Source of the DNA: Streptomyces sp. DG1A-41
GTDB taxonomy: Bacteria > Actinomycetota > Actinomycetes > Streptomycetales > Streptomycetaceae
Assembly (NCBI RefSeq): GCF_037055355.1
Contig: NZ_CP146350.1
Span: forward strand, 4,301,001-4,365,000
Length of the DNA: 64,000 bases
Reading direction: 5' to 3'
Positions 35,057-43,888 of this stretch are shown here, in pieces. The notes beneath the pieces were generated by a model. It was given only the letters and a program-made list of their open reading frames with translations, made no database searches and was not told the DNA's origin. The stretch's first letter is position 1; each line of letters opens with the position of its first letter. The position numbers and the translations under genes were made by a program.

Positions 35057-37154
35057 CGGTCTCCTTCGTCAGCAGGGCCCAGTCGGTGACGACCGGGACG
35101 AGCTCGCCGGCGAGCCAGAGGGGGAGCTGGTCGCGGTGGTGGGGCGAGCCGGGGACGCCCGAGGCGCCGAGCGGGACGACCCAGCGGCTGTCCTCGCGCC
35201 GGGCCAAATCCCAGACGTACCGGGCCGCCGGGCCGCGCGCGGCGCGGTCGGTGAGGCCCGGCACGCCCGAGGTGCACAGCACGCAGTCGTGGTCGCCGGA
35301 CAGCCCCGGTTCGTCGAACGGCGTCTCCGGCTCCAGCGCCCGCCAGGGGGCCAGCCGGTGGGTGTCGCCCCAGACGCCGGCGGGCGGCCGGGCGGCCACC
35401 TCCTCGACCGCCGCGCGGACGGCCGCCGGGCGGTCGATTCCGTACAGTTCCCCGGCCCGCAGCAGGTGTTCCAGGGCGAAGCCGACGCGCGGCAGGAGGG
35501 CGAGCCAGGGCCGGAACACCTCCGGGTACGCCGGCGGTGCGGCGAGCGCGGCGAAGACGGGGTGCGCCGCCAACCGCCGTACGACCGCGCCGCGCACGGC
35601 CGAGTAGAGGGCCGCGTCGGCGCTGTCGGCGTCCATGCGGCGGTTCCAGGCGAGGAGGCGGTCCCGGAGGGCGGAGGCCTCGGGGGTGAGGACACCCTCG
35701 AGGGCCCGGAGGTGGTCCAGGAGGGCGGACGCGGAGGCGAGGTGGGTGTCCGTGTGGATGGCGGGCATGTCGGCGGCGGACCAGCGCTCCTTGCCGGCGA
35801 GCAGCGCGGCGATGCGGTCGTGGCGGTGGGGCGGGGCGAACTCGACGCCGAGGGGTTCGGCCGGGCCGCGCTGGTTGGCCATGACGGCGACGCCGTCAGT
35901 GAGCCCGGCACGGGGCGTCTCGTGCCAGCCGCGCCACTCGTGGCCGGGCTCCCAGGCGGGCACCAGGCGCAGGCGGTTGGCCTCGGCGCGCAGCGGCACG
36001 CGCCCGGCGACGCGGTGCAGGACGCCGCCCTCGGTGTCGGCGGCCTGGACGACATTGACGGGCTCGGCCCACCGGTCGAACGCCCGGTCCACGTCGGCGA
36101 CCCGGCGGGCCCGCAGCAGCGGCAGCAGGGCGCCGAAGCCGAGGTCGCCGGTGACGCGGGGCGGGTGGCGCAGGCTGATCGCCACGGGCGTGCCGGAGGG
36201 ATCGGCCGGGTCGGACGGGTCGCCGTCGAGTCCCTCGGGGCCGCCGATGACCACCGGGCCCCGGGCGGTCTCGATCACCTCGACCTCGACCGGCTCCTCA
36301 CCGGCCACCTCGACGACCTCGGTGTGCCGGGCCGCCCGGCGCCAGACCCCGTCCGGGCCGAGGGCCTCCACCCCGGCGCCGGTGCGCCGCAGCCGCTCCC
36401 GGTACAGGTCCTGGTAGTCGGCCATGGCGTTGGTGATGGCCCAGGCGACGGTGCCGGTGTGCCCGAAGTGGGCGATGCCGGGGATGCCGGGGACGGCCAG
36501 GCCGACGACGTCGAACTCGGGGCAGGACAGGTGGATCTGCTGGTAGACGCCGGGGTCCTCGATCCAGCGGTGGGGGTCGCCGGCGATGACCGCCTGCCCG
36601 GTGACGGTCCGTTCGCCGCTCACCAGCCAGCCGTTGCTGCCGGAGGTGCCGGGGCCGTCGGTGGCGAACAGGCCGATGGCGTCCGCGCCCAGGTGGGCCG
36701 CGACCTGCTCACGCCAGAGCTTGGCCGGGAACCCGGCGAAGAGGATGTGGGTGGCGAGCCAGACGCCGAGGGGGGTCCAGGGGTGCCAGGAGCCGGGGGC
36801 CAGGCCGGTGCGGGCGAACTCGGGGGCCGCGTCGGCGCCCGCCGCCAGCTGGCCGTTGACCCCCTCCACATACGCCCGCACCCACTTTGCCGTCTCGGGG
36901 TCCCGGCCCTCCAGGTCCGTGAAGCAGCGTCTGGCGGTGTCGTCGAGTCTGGCCCGTCGGGCGAACCGGTCCCAGGCCAGGGCGCTCTCGCCGAGGAAGG
37001 ATGCCGAGGTGCCCTGGGCCCGGTGCCGCTCGACCTCCAGCTGCCAGGCCCGGTCGCGGGCGGTGACGAGGCCCTGGGCGTGGGCGAGTTCGGCCGCGCT
37101 GCCCGCGCGCAGATGCGGAATGCCCCAGGCGTCGCGGTAGATCTCGGTGGCCAC
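35049..37154 (-). CDS. Penicillin-acylase-family Ntn hydrolase, iron-regulated
   Basis: A 701-residue precursor of a two-chain amidohydrolase. The alpha chain begins MATEIYRDAWGIPHLRAGSAAELAHAQGLVTARDR. Autocleavage would expose S173 in GTSGSNGWLVSGE as the beta-chain nucleophile; the conserved N appears later in the DPHRW and NAMADYQ region. No signal peptide is visible, unlike secreted penicillin or acyl-homoserine-lactone acylases, so it probably works in the cytosol. It starts 20 bp from an iron box and is followed by coupled GNAT and cupin genes, pointing to cleavage of an amide in a siderophore or its precursor. Confidence 0.88.
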   Translation of the reverse strand: MATEIYRDAWGIPHLRAGSAAELAHAQGLVTARDRAWQLEVERHRAQGTSASFLGESALAWDRFARRARLDDTARRCFTDLEGRDPETAKWVRAYVEGVNGQLAAGADAAPEFARTGLAPGSWHPWTPLGVWLATHILFAGFPAKLWREQVAAHLGADAIGLFATDGPGTSGSNGWLVSGERTVTGQAVIAGDPHRWIEDPGVYQQIHLSCPEFDVVGLAVPGIPGIAHFGHTGTVAWAITNAMADYQDLYRERLRRTGAGVEALGPDGVWRRAARHTEVVEVAGEEPVEVEVIETARGPVVIGGPEGLDGDPSDPADPSGTPVAISLRHPPRVTGDLGFGALLPLLRARRVADVDRAFDRWAEPVNVVQAADTEGGVLHRVAGRVPLRAEANRLRLVPAWEPGHEWRGWHETPRAGLTDGVAVMANQRGPAEPLGVEFAPPHRHDRIAALLAGKERWSAADMPAIHTDTHLASASALLDHLRALEGVLTPEASALRDRLLAWNRRMDADSADAALYSAVRGAVVRRLAAHPVFAALAAPPAYPEVFRPWLALLPRVGFALEHLLRAGELYGIDRPAAVRAAVEEVAARPPAGVWGDTHRLAPWRALEPETPFDEPGLSGDHDCVLCTSGVPGLTDRAARGPAARYVWDLARREDSRWVVPLGASGVPGSPHHRDQLPLWLAGELVPVVTDWALLTKETDV

Positions 37155-37173
37155 GCTGTGCCCCTACTTTCAT

Positions 37174-37192
37174 TTAGGTTAGCCTCGCCTAA
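37174..37192. promoter_or_regulatory. Iron box (DmdR/IdeR-type operator)
   Basis: TTAGGTTAGCCTCGCCTAA is a near-perfect 19-bp iron box matching the actinobacterial consensus TTAGGTTAGGCTCACCTAA at nearly all positions. It lies in the 80-bp region between the divergent acylase operon and the siderophore-interacting-protein gene, so iron-loaded DmdR1/IdeR should repress both. Confidence 0.9.
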
Positions 37193-37235
37193 GTCTTGGC
37201 TGTGGCGGAAATCGTACGCGAAGGGTGAATACGGG

Positions 37236-37958
37236 ATGGGGCAGGGGCGGGGCTGGGACGGCGCGGTCCTCCGGCTGCTGCGCGCGAAGGATTTCGTGTG
37301 ACCCACGCCGAGGACGTCACCCCGGACTACCGGCGGCTGCGCTTCACCGACGGCGGTCTGCTCGCGGCGACCGGCGTGCACCCGGCCATGTGGGTACGGC
37401 TCTGGTTCGACAACGCGGGCAAGCCCCACCAGCGGGCCTACACCCTGCTCGAACCGGCCCCGGCGGCCGGGACGTTCTGCCTGGAGTTCGCCCTGCACGA
37501 GGGCTGCCCCGGCGACTGGGCCAGGGCGGCGAAGCTGCGGCGACACCATCGAGGCGACCGTCCAGGGCACCGGCTTCGAGCACCCCGACCCCGCTCCCTC
37601 CCACGTCTTCGCCGTCGGCGACCCGGCCTCGCTGCCGGCCATCAACTCCCTGCTGGGGGCTCCGCCCCGGCCACGGTCTGGTTCGAGGGCGACGACGACC
37701 TGCCGTTCCGCACCGCCCCGGGCCGGCACGAGTGGCGCACGGTACCGCGCCTGGACTCCGGCGCCCACCCGGTCGACCAGGTCAGGAAGGCCTGCCCGGC
37801 CTCCTCCAGGACACCTTTGACCCGTACGTCTGGATCGCCTGCGACACGGCCACGACCCGGACCCTGTCGGCGTACGTCCGCAAGGAACTGGGCCTGCCCG
37901 ATCAGGGGGTACACGCGCTGGACCACTGGCGGGCGACGCAGGCCCGGGCGGGGGATGA
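37236..37958 (+). pseudogene. Siderophore-interacting protein (ferric reductase), multiply frameshifted
   Basis: The pieces line up with SIP proteins: MGQGRGWDGAVLRLLRAKDFV, a shift, THAEDVTPDYRRLRFTDGGLLAATGVHPAMWVRLWFDNAGKPHQRAYTLLEP, a shift near 37540, GDTIEATVQGTGFEHPDPAPSHVFAVGDPASLPAINSLLG, a shift, ATVWFEGDDDLPFRTAPGRHEWRTVPRLDSGAHPVDQVRK, a shift, and DTFDPYVWIACDTATTRTLSAYVRKELGLPDQGVHALDHWRA. All FAD- and NADPH-binding parts are present and only single-base changes separate them. Either the gene is dying or this stretch has several assembly indels. It diverges from the acylase operon across the iron box. Confidence 0.8.
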
Positions 37959-37965
37959 TCGGTGC

Positions 37966-38559
37966 ATGGACGTCACTCTTCACCTCGCCCAGGACCCCGA
38001 GGCCGACGCGCTGCTCGGGCGCAGTCCGCTCGCCGCGCTGGTCGGGATGCTGCTGGACCAGCAGATCCCGATGGAGTGGGCGTTCAAGGGTCCCGTGACC
38101 ATCGCCCAGCGGCTCGGCACGGACGACCTGGACGCGCACGAGATCGCCGCGCACGAACCCGAGGCCTTCGCCGCGCTGCTCTCCCAGAAGCCGGCGGTGC
38201 ACCGCTACCCGGGCTCCATGGCCAAGCGGATCCAGCAGCTGTGCCAGTACCTCGTGGAGCACCACGACGGTGACGCCGAGGCCGTCTGGAAGGACGCCGC
38301 CACCGGCAAGGAACTGCTGAAGCGACTGTCCGAGCTGCCCGGCTTCGGCAAGCAGAAGGCCCAGATCTTCCTCGCCCTGCTCGGCAAGCAACTCGGCGTG
38401 CAGCCGACGGGCTGGCGCGAGGCCGCGGGCTCCTACGGCGAGCCGAACTCCTTCCGCTCGGTCGCCGACATCACCGGCCCCGAGTCGCTGGCCAAGGTAC
38501 GAGCACACAAACAGGAGATGAAGGCAGCAGCCAAGGCGGCGAAGGCAACCGGGAGGTAG
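37966..38559 (+). CDS. HhH-GPD base-excision repair family protein
   Basis: A 197-residue protein with the helix-hairpin-helix-GPD fold: SPLAALVGMLLDQQIPMEWAFKGPVTIAQRLG at the start, HRYPGSMAKRIQQLCQYLVEHH in the middle, and the hairpin LKRLSELPGFGKQKAQIFLALLGKQLGVQP. The lysine-rich tail fits DNA binding. The ATG at 37966 lies seven bases past the broken SIP gene. Glycosylase activity is inferred from the family; this actinobacterial subgroup is uncharacterised. Confidence 0.85.
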   Translation: MDVTLHLAQDPEADALLGRSPLAALVGMLLDQQIPMEWAFKGPVTIAQRLGTDDLDAHEIAAHEPEAFAALLSQKPAVHRYPGSMAKRIQQLCQYLVEHHDGDAEAVWKDAATGKELLKRLSELPGFGKQKAQIFLALLGKQLGVQPTGWREAAGSYGEPNSFRSVADITGPESLAKVRAHKQEMKAAAKAAKATGR

Positions 38560-38592
38560 CCCCCTACGGGGTCGGGTGGCGCCAGCCGCGTG

Positions 38593-38671
38593 GCCCGACC
38601 CCGACGGCGGCAACAGCGACGGGGCCCGACCCAGACGGCGGCAACAGCGACGGTGCCCGACCCAGACGGCG
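38593..38671. repeat. Tandem 31-bp repeats (2.5 copies)
   Basis: Units beginning GCCCGACCC(C/A)GACGGCGGCA and ending ACAGCGACGG occur at 38593-38623 and 38624-38654, with a half copy at 38655-38671. They lie in the 260-bp gap between the HhH-GPD gene and the HdeD-like gene. No gene is seen in the gap. Confidence 0.85.
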
Positions 38672-38819
38672 TACGCCGGCGACGTGGACGGACCCCGGTG
38701 GCAGGCGCCAATGTCGTGCCCGGAACCAGCGGCTGGCGTCAGTCGTCCCGGACGGCAGACATCAACCGCACGGCCCGTCCCAGGTGGCGAGCCTCTCCCG
38801 GTCGGTCCAAGCATGGACC

Positions 38820-39314
38820 ATGACCGAGCCACCGAGCGGCTCCCCCTGGGAGCCGGAGCGCGGGCCCTCGCACGGGCTTGTGCCCCGTCCGCCCCAGGGC
38901 TCGGAACCCCACGTCCCCCAGGGCCCGGGCCGGACGACGGCCCTGATCGTCCTCGCCTTCGTCAGCGGCACGCTCTCGATCCTGCTCGGCCTGTTCTGCT
39001 TCCGCCGCCCCATGCAGTCGATCCTGCTGCTCGCCCTCTGGACCGGCATCGGCTGGCTGTTCCGCGGCATCACCCAGATCCTTGCCGCCGCCCACGACCC
39101 GGCGATGCCCGTCCGGGGCCGGCAGATCTTCCTCGGGGCCCTCACCGTCGTCGGCGGCATCGTCCTCATCGACGCGCCCTTCGAGTCCGTCGCCGTCCTC
39201 ACCCTCGTCGGCGGCTGCTGGCTGCTCGCGGTCGGCGCCGTCGAGACCGTCACGGCCCTGCCCATCCGGGGCCGCAGTACGCCGAGCGAGCGGATCTCGC
39301 AGCCGGTGGGATGA
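38820..39314 (+). CDS. HdeD/DUF308-family membrane protein
   Basis: A 164-residue protein. A proline-rich N-terminal 40 residues is followed by four or five hydrophobic helices: LIVLAFVSGTLSILLGLFCFRRP, SILLLALWTGIGWLFRGITQILAAAHDP, IFLGALTVVGGIVLIDAPFESVAVLTLVGGCWLLAVGAVETVTAL. The layout matches the HdeD acid-resistance/DUF308 group. I chose the ATG at 38820; an ATG 12 codons upstream is possible. Its stop overlaps an ATG at 39311 that begins the next, disrupted small gene. Confidence 0.82.
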   Translation: MTEPPSGSPWEPERGPSHGLVPRPPQGSEPHVPQGPGRTTALIVLAFVSGTLSILLGLFCFRRPMQSILLLALWTGIGWLFRGITQILAAAHDPAMPVRGRQIFLGALTVVGGIVLIDAPFESVAVLTLVGGCWLLAVGAVETVTALPIRGRSTPSERISQPVG

Positions 39315-39683
39315 ACGGCATACGCACAACGGGGAACCACCTCCCGTGACCCCCGCACCGCAGCCGGCCCCGCCGGCACCCGCCGGAAGACGTGGCCGCG
39401 GGTACTCGCCCTGCTGCTCGCCCTGCTCGTGCCCGGCGCGCACGCCGAGGCGCACACAGGACCGGCGGCCACCGTCTCCGGGAAGAGCACGGCCGTCGAG
39501 TGCGACGTCCTCGACACCGCCCTGCGCCCACCCCCCCGGGGCGCCCGGCGCACCGCCGTCCCCCTGCACCCCGCCCCGCTCCCAGCCGCCGGGCCCGCGT
39601 ACGCCGCGCCGTATCCCGTGCCCGTGCCGCCCGGCCCGCGGCACGACCCTCGCCCCCTGCGTTCCGAAGTCCTGCGCTGCTGA
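39311..39683 (+). pseudogene. Small secreted hypothetical protein, apparent frameshift
   Basis: MNGIRTTGNHLP ends early in one frame. The next frame continues GTRRKTWPRVLALLLALLVPGAHAEAHTGPAATVSGKSTAVECDVLDTALRPPPRG and ends SEVLRC, which looks like a signal peptide plus a short Pro-rich secreted protein. The frames could be one gene joined by a single base near 39345, with an ATGA overlap to the HdeD-like gene. Without that change no good start codon exists for the second part except a GTG at 39429. Confidence 0.4.
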
Positions 39684-39751
39684 CAGGACCGGACACCGGT
39701 CCATCAGCCCGTACGCAGCACAACGCAGCAGACGGAACGAGGAACACAGAC

Positions 39752-39904
39752 ATGCTCGAAGACCCGTACGCGGTCCTGCGCGCCCTCCTGCGCGCCGAGG
39801 CCGTCCGCAACGCCCCCAAGCCGCCCCAGCACAAGCCCACGCCGCAGACACGAGAGCGACAGCAGCCCCCGACGGCACCCGCGAGGGAAAGGGAACGCGG
39901 CTGA
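39752..39904 (+). CDS. Small hypothetical protein, 50 residues
   Basis: MLEDPYAVLRALLRAEAVRNAPKP followed by a polar Pro/Gln/Arg-rich tail. The start ATG is preceded by GAACGAGGAACA. I do not recognise the family. It may be co-transcribed with the preceding small genes. Confidence 0.35.
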   Translation: MLEDPYAVLRALLRAEAVRNAPKPPQHKPTPQTRERQQPPTAPARERERG

Positions 39905-39955
39905 CCGATCCGCGACGGCGGAGGCGGCCGACCTAGGGAATGTCCTAGGGCAGCC

Positions 39956-40849
39956 CTAGCGCCTCCGCCGCCCCGAACACCGTGCCGTCCGTGCCGTCCC
40001 GAAGAGCGACCGCGTGATCTCCCGCCCGATCCGCGTCCCCACCGACCGGGCCAGGGACGTGAACACCCCGCTCCCGGCTACCCGCTCCACCACGGACGGC
40101 CCCTCCTCCGCACGCCGTTCCGGCGCGGCGTCGCGCATCTCGTCGGGCCCCTTCGCCCCGCGGTCGGCCCAGCGGCCATCCACCGGCCGCTCGTACGCCG
40201 ACTCCGGTCCAGCGCCTTCTTCCCGACCGGCCCCATCAGGGACCCGGGCGCGCGCAACCGGGTCGCGACGCGTGCTGGACGCGGTTTTGCCGAGTTGGGC
40301 GAGGACGACGTCGGCGGGCACGTCCTTCGGGGTCTGCGCCACGAAGAAGACGCCGACCCCTTTCGAGCGAATCAGGCGCACGGAGCGCGTGGTCGACTCC
40401 AGGAACGCCTCGGAGGCGTCGTCGAAGAGCAGGTGCGCCTCGTCGAGGAAGAAGACCAGCCGGGGCTTGTCGGCGTCACCGACCTCGGGCAGATCGTGGA
40501 AGAGGTCGGTGAGCAGCCACATCAGGAAGGGCGAGAACGTCTGCGGCCTGCAGACCCCTGCCGTCGGCGTAGTGGAAGATCAGCGCGAGGCACTGCTCCT
40601 GGGTCCGGTTCAGCCGCAACACCTTGGACAGCAGCACCGGCCCGAAGCTGGTGACCGTCGCCCGGACCGGGACGCCTGGCCGTCCCACAGCAGTACGCCC
40701 AGATGCAGGGCGGGGCCGGTGAAGGCGTAGCCGGAGGCGATCCGCAGGGCCTCCTGGGGAAGTGCGGCGGCACGGGCGGTCACTCCGGGGGCGCAGGCCG
40801 GCGGCATGGTCTCGCGGTCCGGCATATTCACGCCCTGTTCCCGGTTCAT
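39956..40849 (-). pseudogene. HerA-like ATPase (DUF853), internally deleted
   Basis: The remaining parts in order: MPDRETMPPACAPGVTARAAALPQEALRIASGYAFTGPALHLGVLLWDG; after a shift VPVRATVTSFGPVLLSKVLRLNRTQEQCLALIFHYADGRGL; after a shift MWLLTDLFHDLPEVGDADKPRLVFFLDEAHLLFDDASEAFL (Walker B) and VRLIRSKGVGVFFVAQTPKDVPADVVLAQLG; and an end REITRSLFGTARTAR. The Walker A region expected between the first two parts and the core before the C-terminal basic tail are missing. Deletions as well as frame changes mean this copy cannot be functional. Confidence 0.75.
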
Positions 40850-40930
40850 GCCGCCTTGTGGGGTTTTTTTCAGCGTCGCACTCCGTCGCCACGGCTGCGC
40901 CCGGAAGGTCCCGCCCGGTAGGCTTTCCGT

Positions 40931-41227
40931 GTGATCTTCAAGCGCATCGGAAACGGCCGGCCGTACCCCGACCACGGCCGGGACAGCACCCGGCAGTGGG
41001 CGGACGTCGCGCCGCGCCCGGTCCGCCTCGATCAACTCGTGACGACCAAACAGCAGCTCGATCTCGAGACGCTCCTCGCCGAGGACTCGACGTTCTACGG
41101 CGACCTCTTCGCGCACGTCGTGAAGTGGCAGGGCGATCTGTACCTGGAGGACGGCCTGCACCGCGCGGTGCGGGCGGCGCTCCAGCAGCGCCAGGTGCTG
41201 CACGCGCGCGTGCTCGAGCTCGACTGA
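40931..41227 (+). CDS. Conserved actinobacterial small protein (often labelled VapB-type antitoxin)
   Basis: A 98-residue protein starting VIFKRIGNGRPYPDHGRDSTRQWADVAPRPVRLDQLVTTKQQLDLETLLAEDSTFYGDLFAHVVKWQGDLYLEDGLHRAVRAALQQRQVLHARVLEL. The GTG start is at 40931. I recall automatic annotations naming this conserved Streptomyces protein a VapB-family antitoxin, but no toxin gene is adjacent, so that role is doubtful. It precedes the LytR_C gene by 96 bp. Confidence 0.75.
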   Translation: MIFKRIGNGRPYPDHGRDSTRQWADVAPRPVRLDQLVTTKQQLDLETLLAEDSTFYGDLFAHVVKWQGDLYLEDGLHRAVRAALQQRQVLHARVLELD

Positions 41228-41323
41228 ACCCGGCCGGTCACGGGTTGGCCCTTTCGGGTTCTGCTGGGCGACGTCGATGATCATCTAGTAGGCATCGTCG
41301 CCCGGGCGCACTACGCTGCGCTC

Positions 41324-41962
41324 ATGAGCATGCTGACTCCCCCCGGCATGGGCGGCAAATACCGCATCAAGGGAAACAAGTACCCGCGGATGCGCCGGCC
41401 CCGGCGGCGCGGCAGGCTCGTCGCCCTGGTCGTCGCCTCCGCCGCCGTACTCGGCGTGGGCGGCTGGGGCACGTGGCAGCTCATCGACGCCTTCACCGGC
41501 GGCGGAAAGGCTTCCGCGGCCGGCAGCGGGACGGACTGCGCCCCCGAGACCAAGTCGAGCCCCTCGCCCCGCGCCAAGCCCCTGCCCGAACCACGCACCA
41601 TCACGGTCAACGTGCTCAACGCCACCACCCGCAGCGGCCTGGCCAAGAAGACCGCCGACGAGCTGAAGAAGCGCGGCTTCAAGATCGGCGACGTGGGCAA
41701 CGCGCCCCAGCAGTACGACAAGAAGGTCAAGGGCCCCGGCGTGCTGCTCGGCCCCGCCTCCGCCCTCGACACCTCGCTGCCGGTGCTCGGCACGCAGCTC
41801 CCGGGCGCCGAACGGCGTACCGAGGCGGCCCGCAAGGGCGCTGCCGTCGACCTCGTCATCGGCGACGGCTTCAAGGAGCTGGCGAAGAAGCCGGACGCCG
41901 ACCGGGCCCTGACCAAGCTGGCCAGGCCCGAGCCGGCGCCGTCGTCGAAGAAGGGCTGCTGA
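41324..41962 (+). CDS. LytR C-terminal domain membrane protein
   Basis: A 212-residue protein. A basic cytosolic N-terminus (RMRRPRRRGR), one membrane helix (LVALVVASAAVLGVGGWGTW), a Ser/Pro linker, and a LytR_C domain (ITVNVLNATTRSGLAKKTADELKKRGFKIGDVGNAPQQYD to VDLVIGDGFKEL) follow. It is a stand-alone LytR_C protein facing the cell wall. The binding partner is unknown. It is convergent with upp, whose stop is 15 bp away. Confidence 0.88.
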   Translation: MSMLTPPGMGGKYRIKGNKYPRMRRPRRRGRLVALVVASAAVLGVGGWGTWQLIDAFTGGGKASAAGSGTDCAPETKSSPSPRAKPLPEPRTITVNVLNATTRSGLAKKTADELKKRGFKIGDVGNAPQQYDKKVKGPGVLLGPASALDTSLPVLGTQLPGAERRTEAARKGAAVDLVIGDGFKELAKKPDADRALTKLARPEPAPSSKKGC

Positions 41963-41977
41963 GCAGCTCCGAAGGGC

Positions 41978-42613
41978 TTACTCGGCCGCCCCGTACATCC
42001 GGTCCCCCGCGTCGCCGAGGCCCGGCACGATGTAGCCGTGCTCGTTCAGGCGCTCGTCGACCGACGCGGTCACGACCGTCACCGGGGTGCCCGCCAGCTC
42101 GCGCTCCATGACCTCGACACCCTCCGGCGCGGCCAGCAGCACCACGGCGGTCACGTCGTCGGCGCCGCGCCGGATCAGCTCCTGGATCGCCGCGACCAGC
42201 GTGCCGCCGGTGGCGAGCATCGGGTCCAGCACGTACACCTGACGACCCGACAGGTCCTCCGGCATACGCGTGGCGTACGTGGAGGCCTGGAGCGTCTCCT
42301 CGTTGCGGATCATGCCGAGGAAGCCCACCTCGGCGGTCGGCAGCAGCCGGACCATGCCGTCCAGCATGCCGAGGCCGGCCCGCAGGATCGGCACCACCAG
42401 CGGACGCGGGTGGGACAGCTTGACGCCCGTGGTCGTGGCCACCGGCGTCTGGATGTCGACCTGCTCGGTGCGCACGTCGCGCGTGGCCTCGTAGGCGAGC
42501 AGGGTGACCAGCTCGTCGGCGAGACGGCGGAAGGTCGCGGAGTCGGTGCGCTGGTCGCGCAGCGTGGTGAGCTTGTGGGCGACCAGGGGGTGGTCGACGA
42601 CGTGGAGACGCAT
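41978..42613 (-). CDS. upp: Uracil phosphoribosyltransferase
   Basis: A 211-residue salvage enzyme making UMP from uracil and PRPP. The PRPP-binding loop reads [10 protein letters not shown], the uracil site [16 protein letters not shown] lies at the C-terminus, and [11 protein letters not shown] is conserved. It begins [20 protein letters not shown] at the ATG at 42613. The length is typical. Confidence 0.96.
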   Translation of the reverse strand: MRLHVVDHPLVAHKLTTLRDQRTDSATFRRLADELVTLLAYEATRDVRTEQVDIQTPVATTTGVKLSHPRPLVVPILRAGLGMLDGMVRLLPTAEVGFLGMIRNEETLQASTYATRMPEDLSGRQVYVLDPMLATGGTLVAAIQELIRRGADDVTAVVLLAAPEGVEVMERELAGTPVTVVTASVDERLNEHGYIVPGLGDAGDRMYGAAE

Positions 42614-42735
42614 GTCCACAACAGTAGCCGGGCCCGTTGACCCCGGCCGCACGGCCGGCCCGCCGCCCGCCCGTCACCCGTTCGCTGGCGTCAAACCGCC
42701 CGTCCGGGGAAAGTGGGAAGGACGGACTGGGGGTG

Positions 42736-42975
42736 GTGAACCTGATGCCCGACCGGGATTCCCGAGACTTTCCGTCGCCGCGCGCACGGCGCGCGACGGA
42801 CCCGGAGACGTACGAGACCGGGACGAACGAGACCGACGCCGAGCGCCGTCGGCGGCGCGCCCGGTTCCTGCGCGATCTGGCCGAGGCCCGGGAGCTGCGC
42901 AACCGCGTCCAGCCGCGCCGGGTCAAGACGGCCCGGCTGCGGCACGCGATGCGCATGCGTACGTTCCGCTGGTAG
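42736..42975 (+). CDS. Small basic hypothetical protein
   Basis: About 79 residues, very arginine-rich: PRARRATDPETYETGTNETDAERRRRRARFLRDLAEARELRNRVQPRRVKTARLRHAMRMRTFRW. The start is a GTG at 42736, or an ATG at 42745. The family is unknown to me. It lies divergent from upp. The 275 bp after it hold no gene before the TadA-associated gene. Confidence 0.55.
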   Translation: MNLMPDRDSRDFPSPRARRATDPETYETGTNETDAERRRRRARFLRDLAEARELRNRVQPRRVKTARLRHAMRMRTFRW

Positions 42976-43250
42976 GAAACGGGTGAGGAAACCCCCGGGG
43001 AAGATCACGAACCGCGCGGACGTTGTCGAGGTGGCCGTGCGTGGAGCGAGGGAAAGCCGCGTACGATCCGCAGGTGGCGGCAACGAGCGTGCGATCAAAA
43101 CTGCCGGACACAGGGAGCCGAAGACGTCCCCTGAACGCCTTGTTTCTGCCACGATTCCGAGTGGGTGGGGCTCGGACGAGCACTCCCCGCCCGCAACCTC
43201 CGCCGGGGGGACCCCCAACCGGCATGCCTACGACCAGTGGGAGAGTCACG

Positions 43251-43787
43251 GTGTACTTCGCCGCACTGCTCGCGCGCACCGAAGACGGGTGGGAAGCGAG
43301 CGACACAGAGCTCGACGATGTGGAAACCCTGTCGGATCTGGCCGACCTGGCCCGTGGAGCCTCCCCCGACGAGGACACGGTGCTCGTGCTCATCGAGCAG
43401 GAGGACGCCTGGTTCGGCGTCGTCCGCGTGGACGGCGAGGAGGATCCTCGCATCTACGTCTCGGACGCCGCCGCCGCTGCCCGCAGCAGCTACGGCGAGA
43501 TCCTGCTCACCGACGAGCTGCTCGGACGCGATCCGGACGACGGGGACGACCTGGACGCCCTCGACCTCGACGGTACCGAGGACGGTGAGTCCGACGACGA
43601 CGAGGCCGACGACGGCGACGCGGTCGCCGGAGCCGGCGAGGCCGTGCCGCACGGCCCGGTCGGCGACGCCCAGATCCTGGACGACCTCGGCGTGAGCGAG
43701 AAGGAGCTGCGCTCGCTGGCGACCGACGCCGTCACGGAGATCGCCGAGGCCCTCGGCGCCTCGGAGACCCTGGAGACCGTCCGCTGA
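43251..43787 (+). CDS. tRNA adenosine deaminase-associated protein
   Basis: A 178-residue acidic protein beginning VYFAALLARTEDGWEASDTELDDVETLSDLADLARGA. It has an Asp/Glu-rich middle (DDGDDLDALDLDGTEDGESDDDEADDGD) and an end GVSEKELRSLATDAVTEIAEALGASETLETVR. It is conserved in actinobacteria directly upstream of tadA, which gave the name. The GTG start is preceded by GGGAGAG. A molecular role has not been established. Confidence 0.85.
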   Translation: MYFAALLARTEDGWEASDTELDDVETLSDLADLARGASPDEDTVLVLIEQEDAWFGVVRVDGEEDPRIYVSDAAAAARSSYGEILLTDELLGRDPDDGDDLDALDLDGTEDGESDDDEADDGDAVAGAGEAVPHGPVGDAQILDDLGVSEKELRSLATDAVTEIAEALGASETLETVR

Positions 43788-43888
43788 CCGCTCGCACCAC
43801 CCCGGGACCGCCGGACCAGCCGGACCAGCCGGACCAGCCGGACACGTCTGACACGCCGGATCCGGTACGGGACCCCTGGCGGCCCGCG

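Noticed and set aside
34896..37301. Long plus-strand open frame of about 800 codons opposite the acylase operon
   Set aside because: It is an antisense shadow of high-GC coding DNA. The minus strand shows clear acylase and GNAT families with motifs.
40931..41227. Toxin-antitoxin module
   Set aside because: Only the small conserved gene is present and no toxin gene adjoins it, so an antitoxin role was not claimed.
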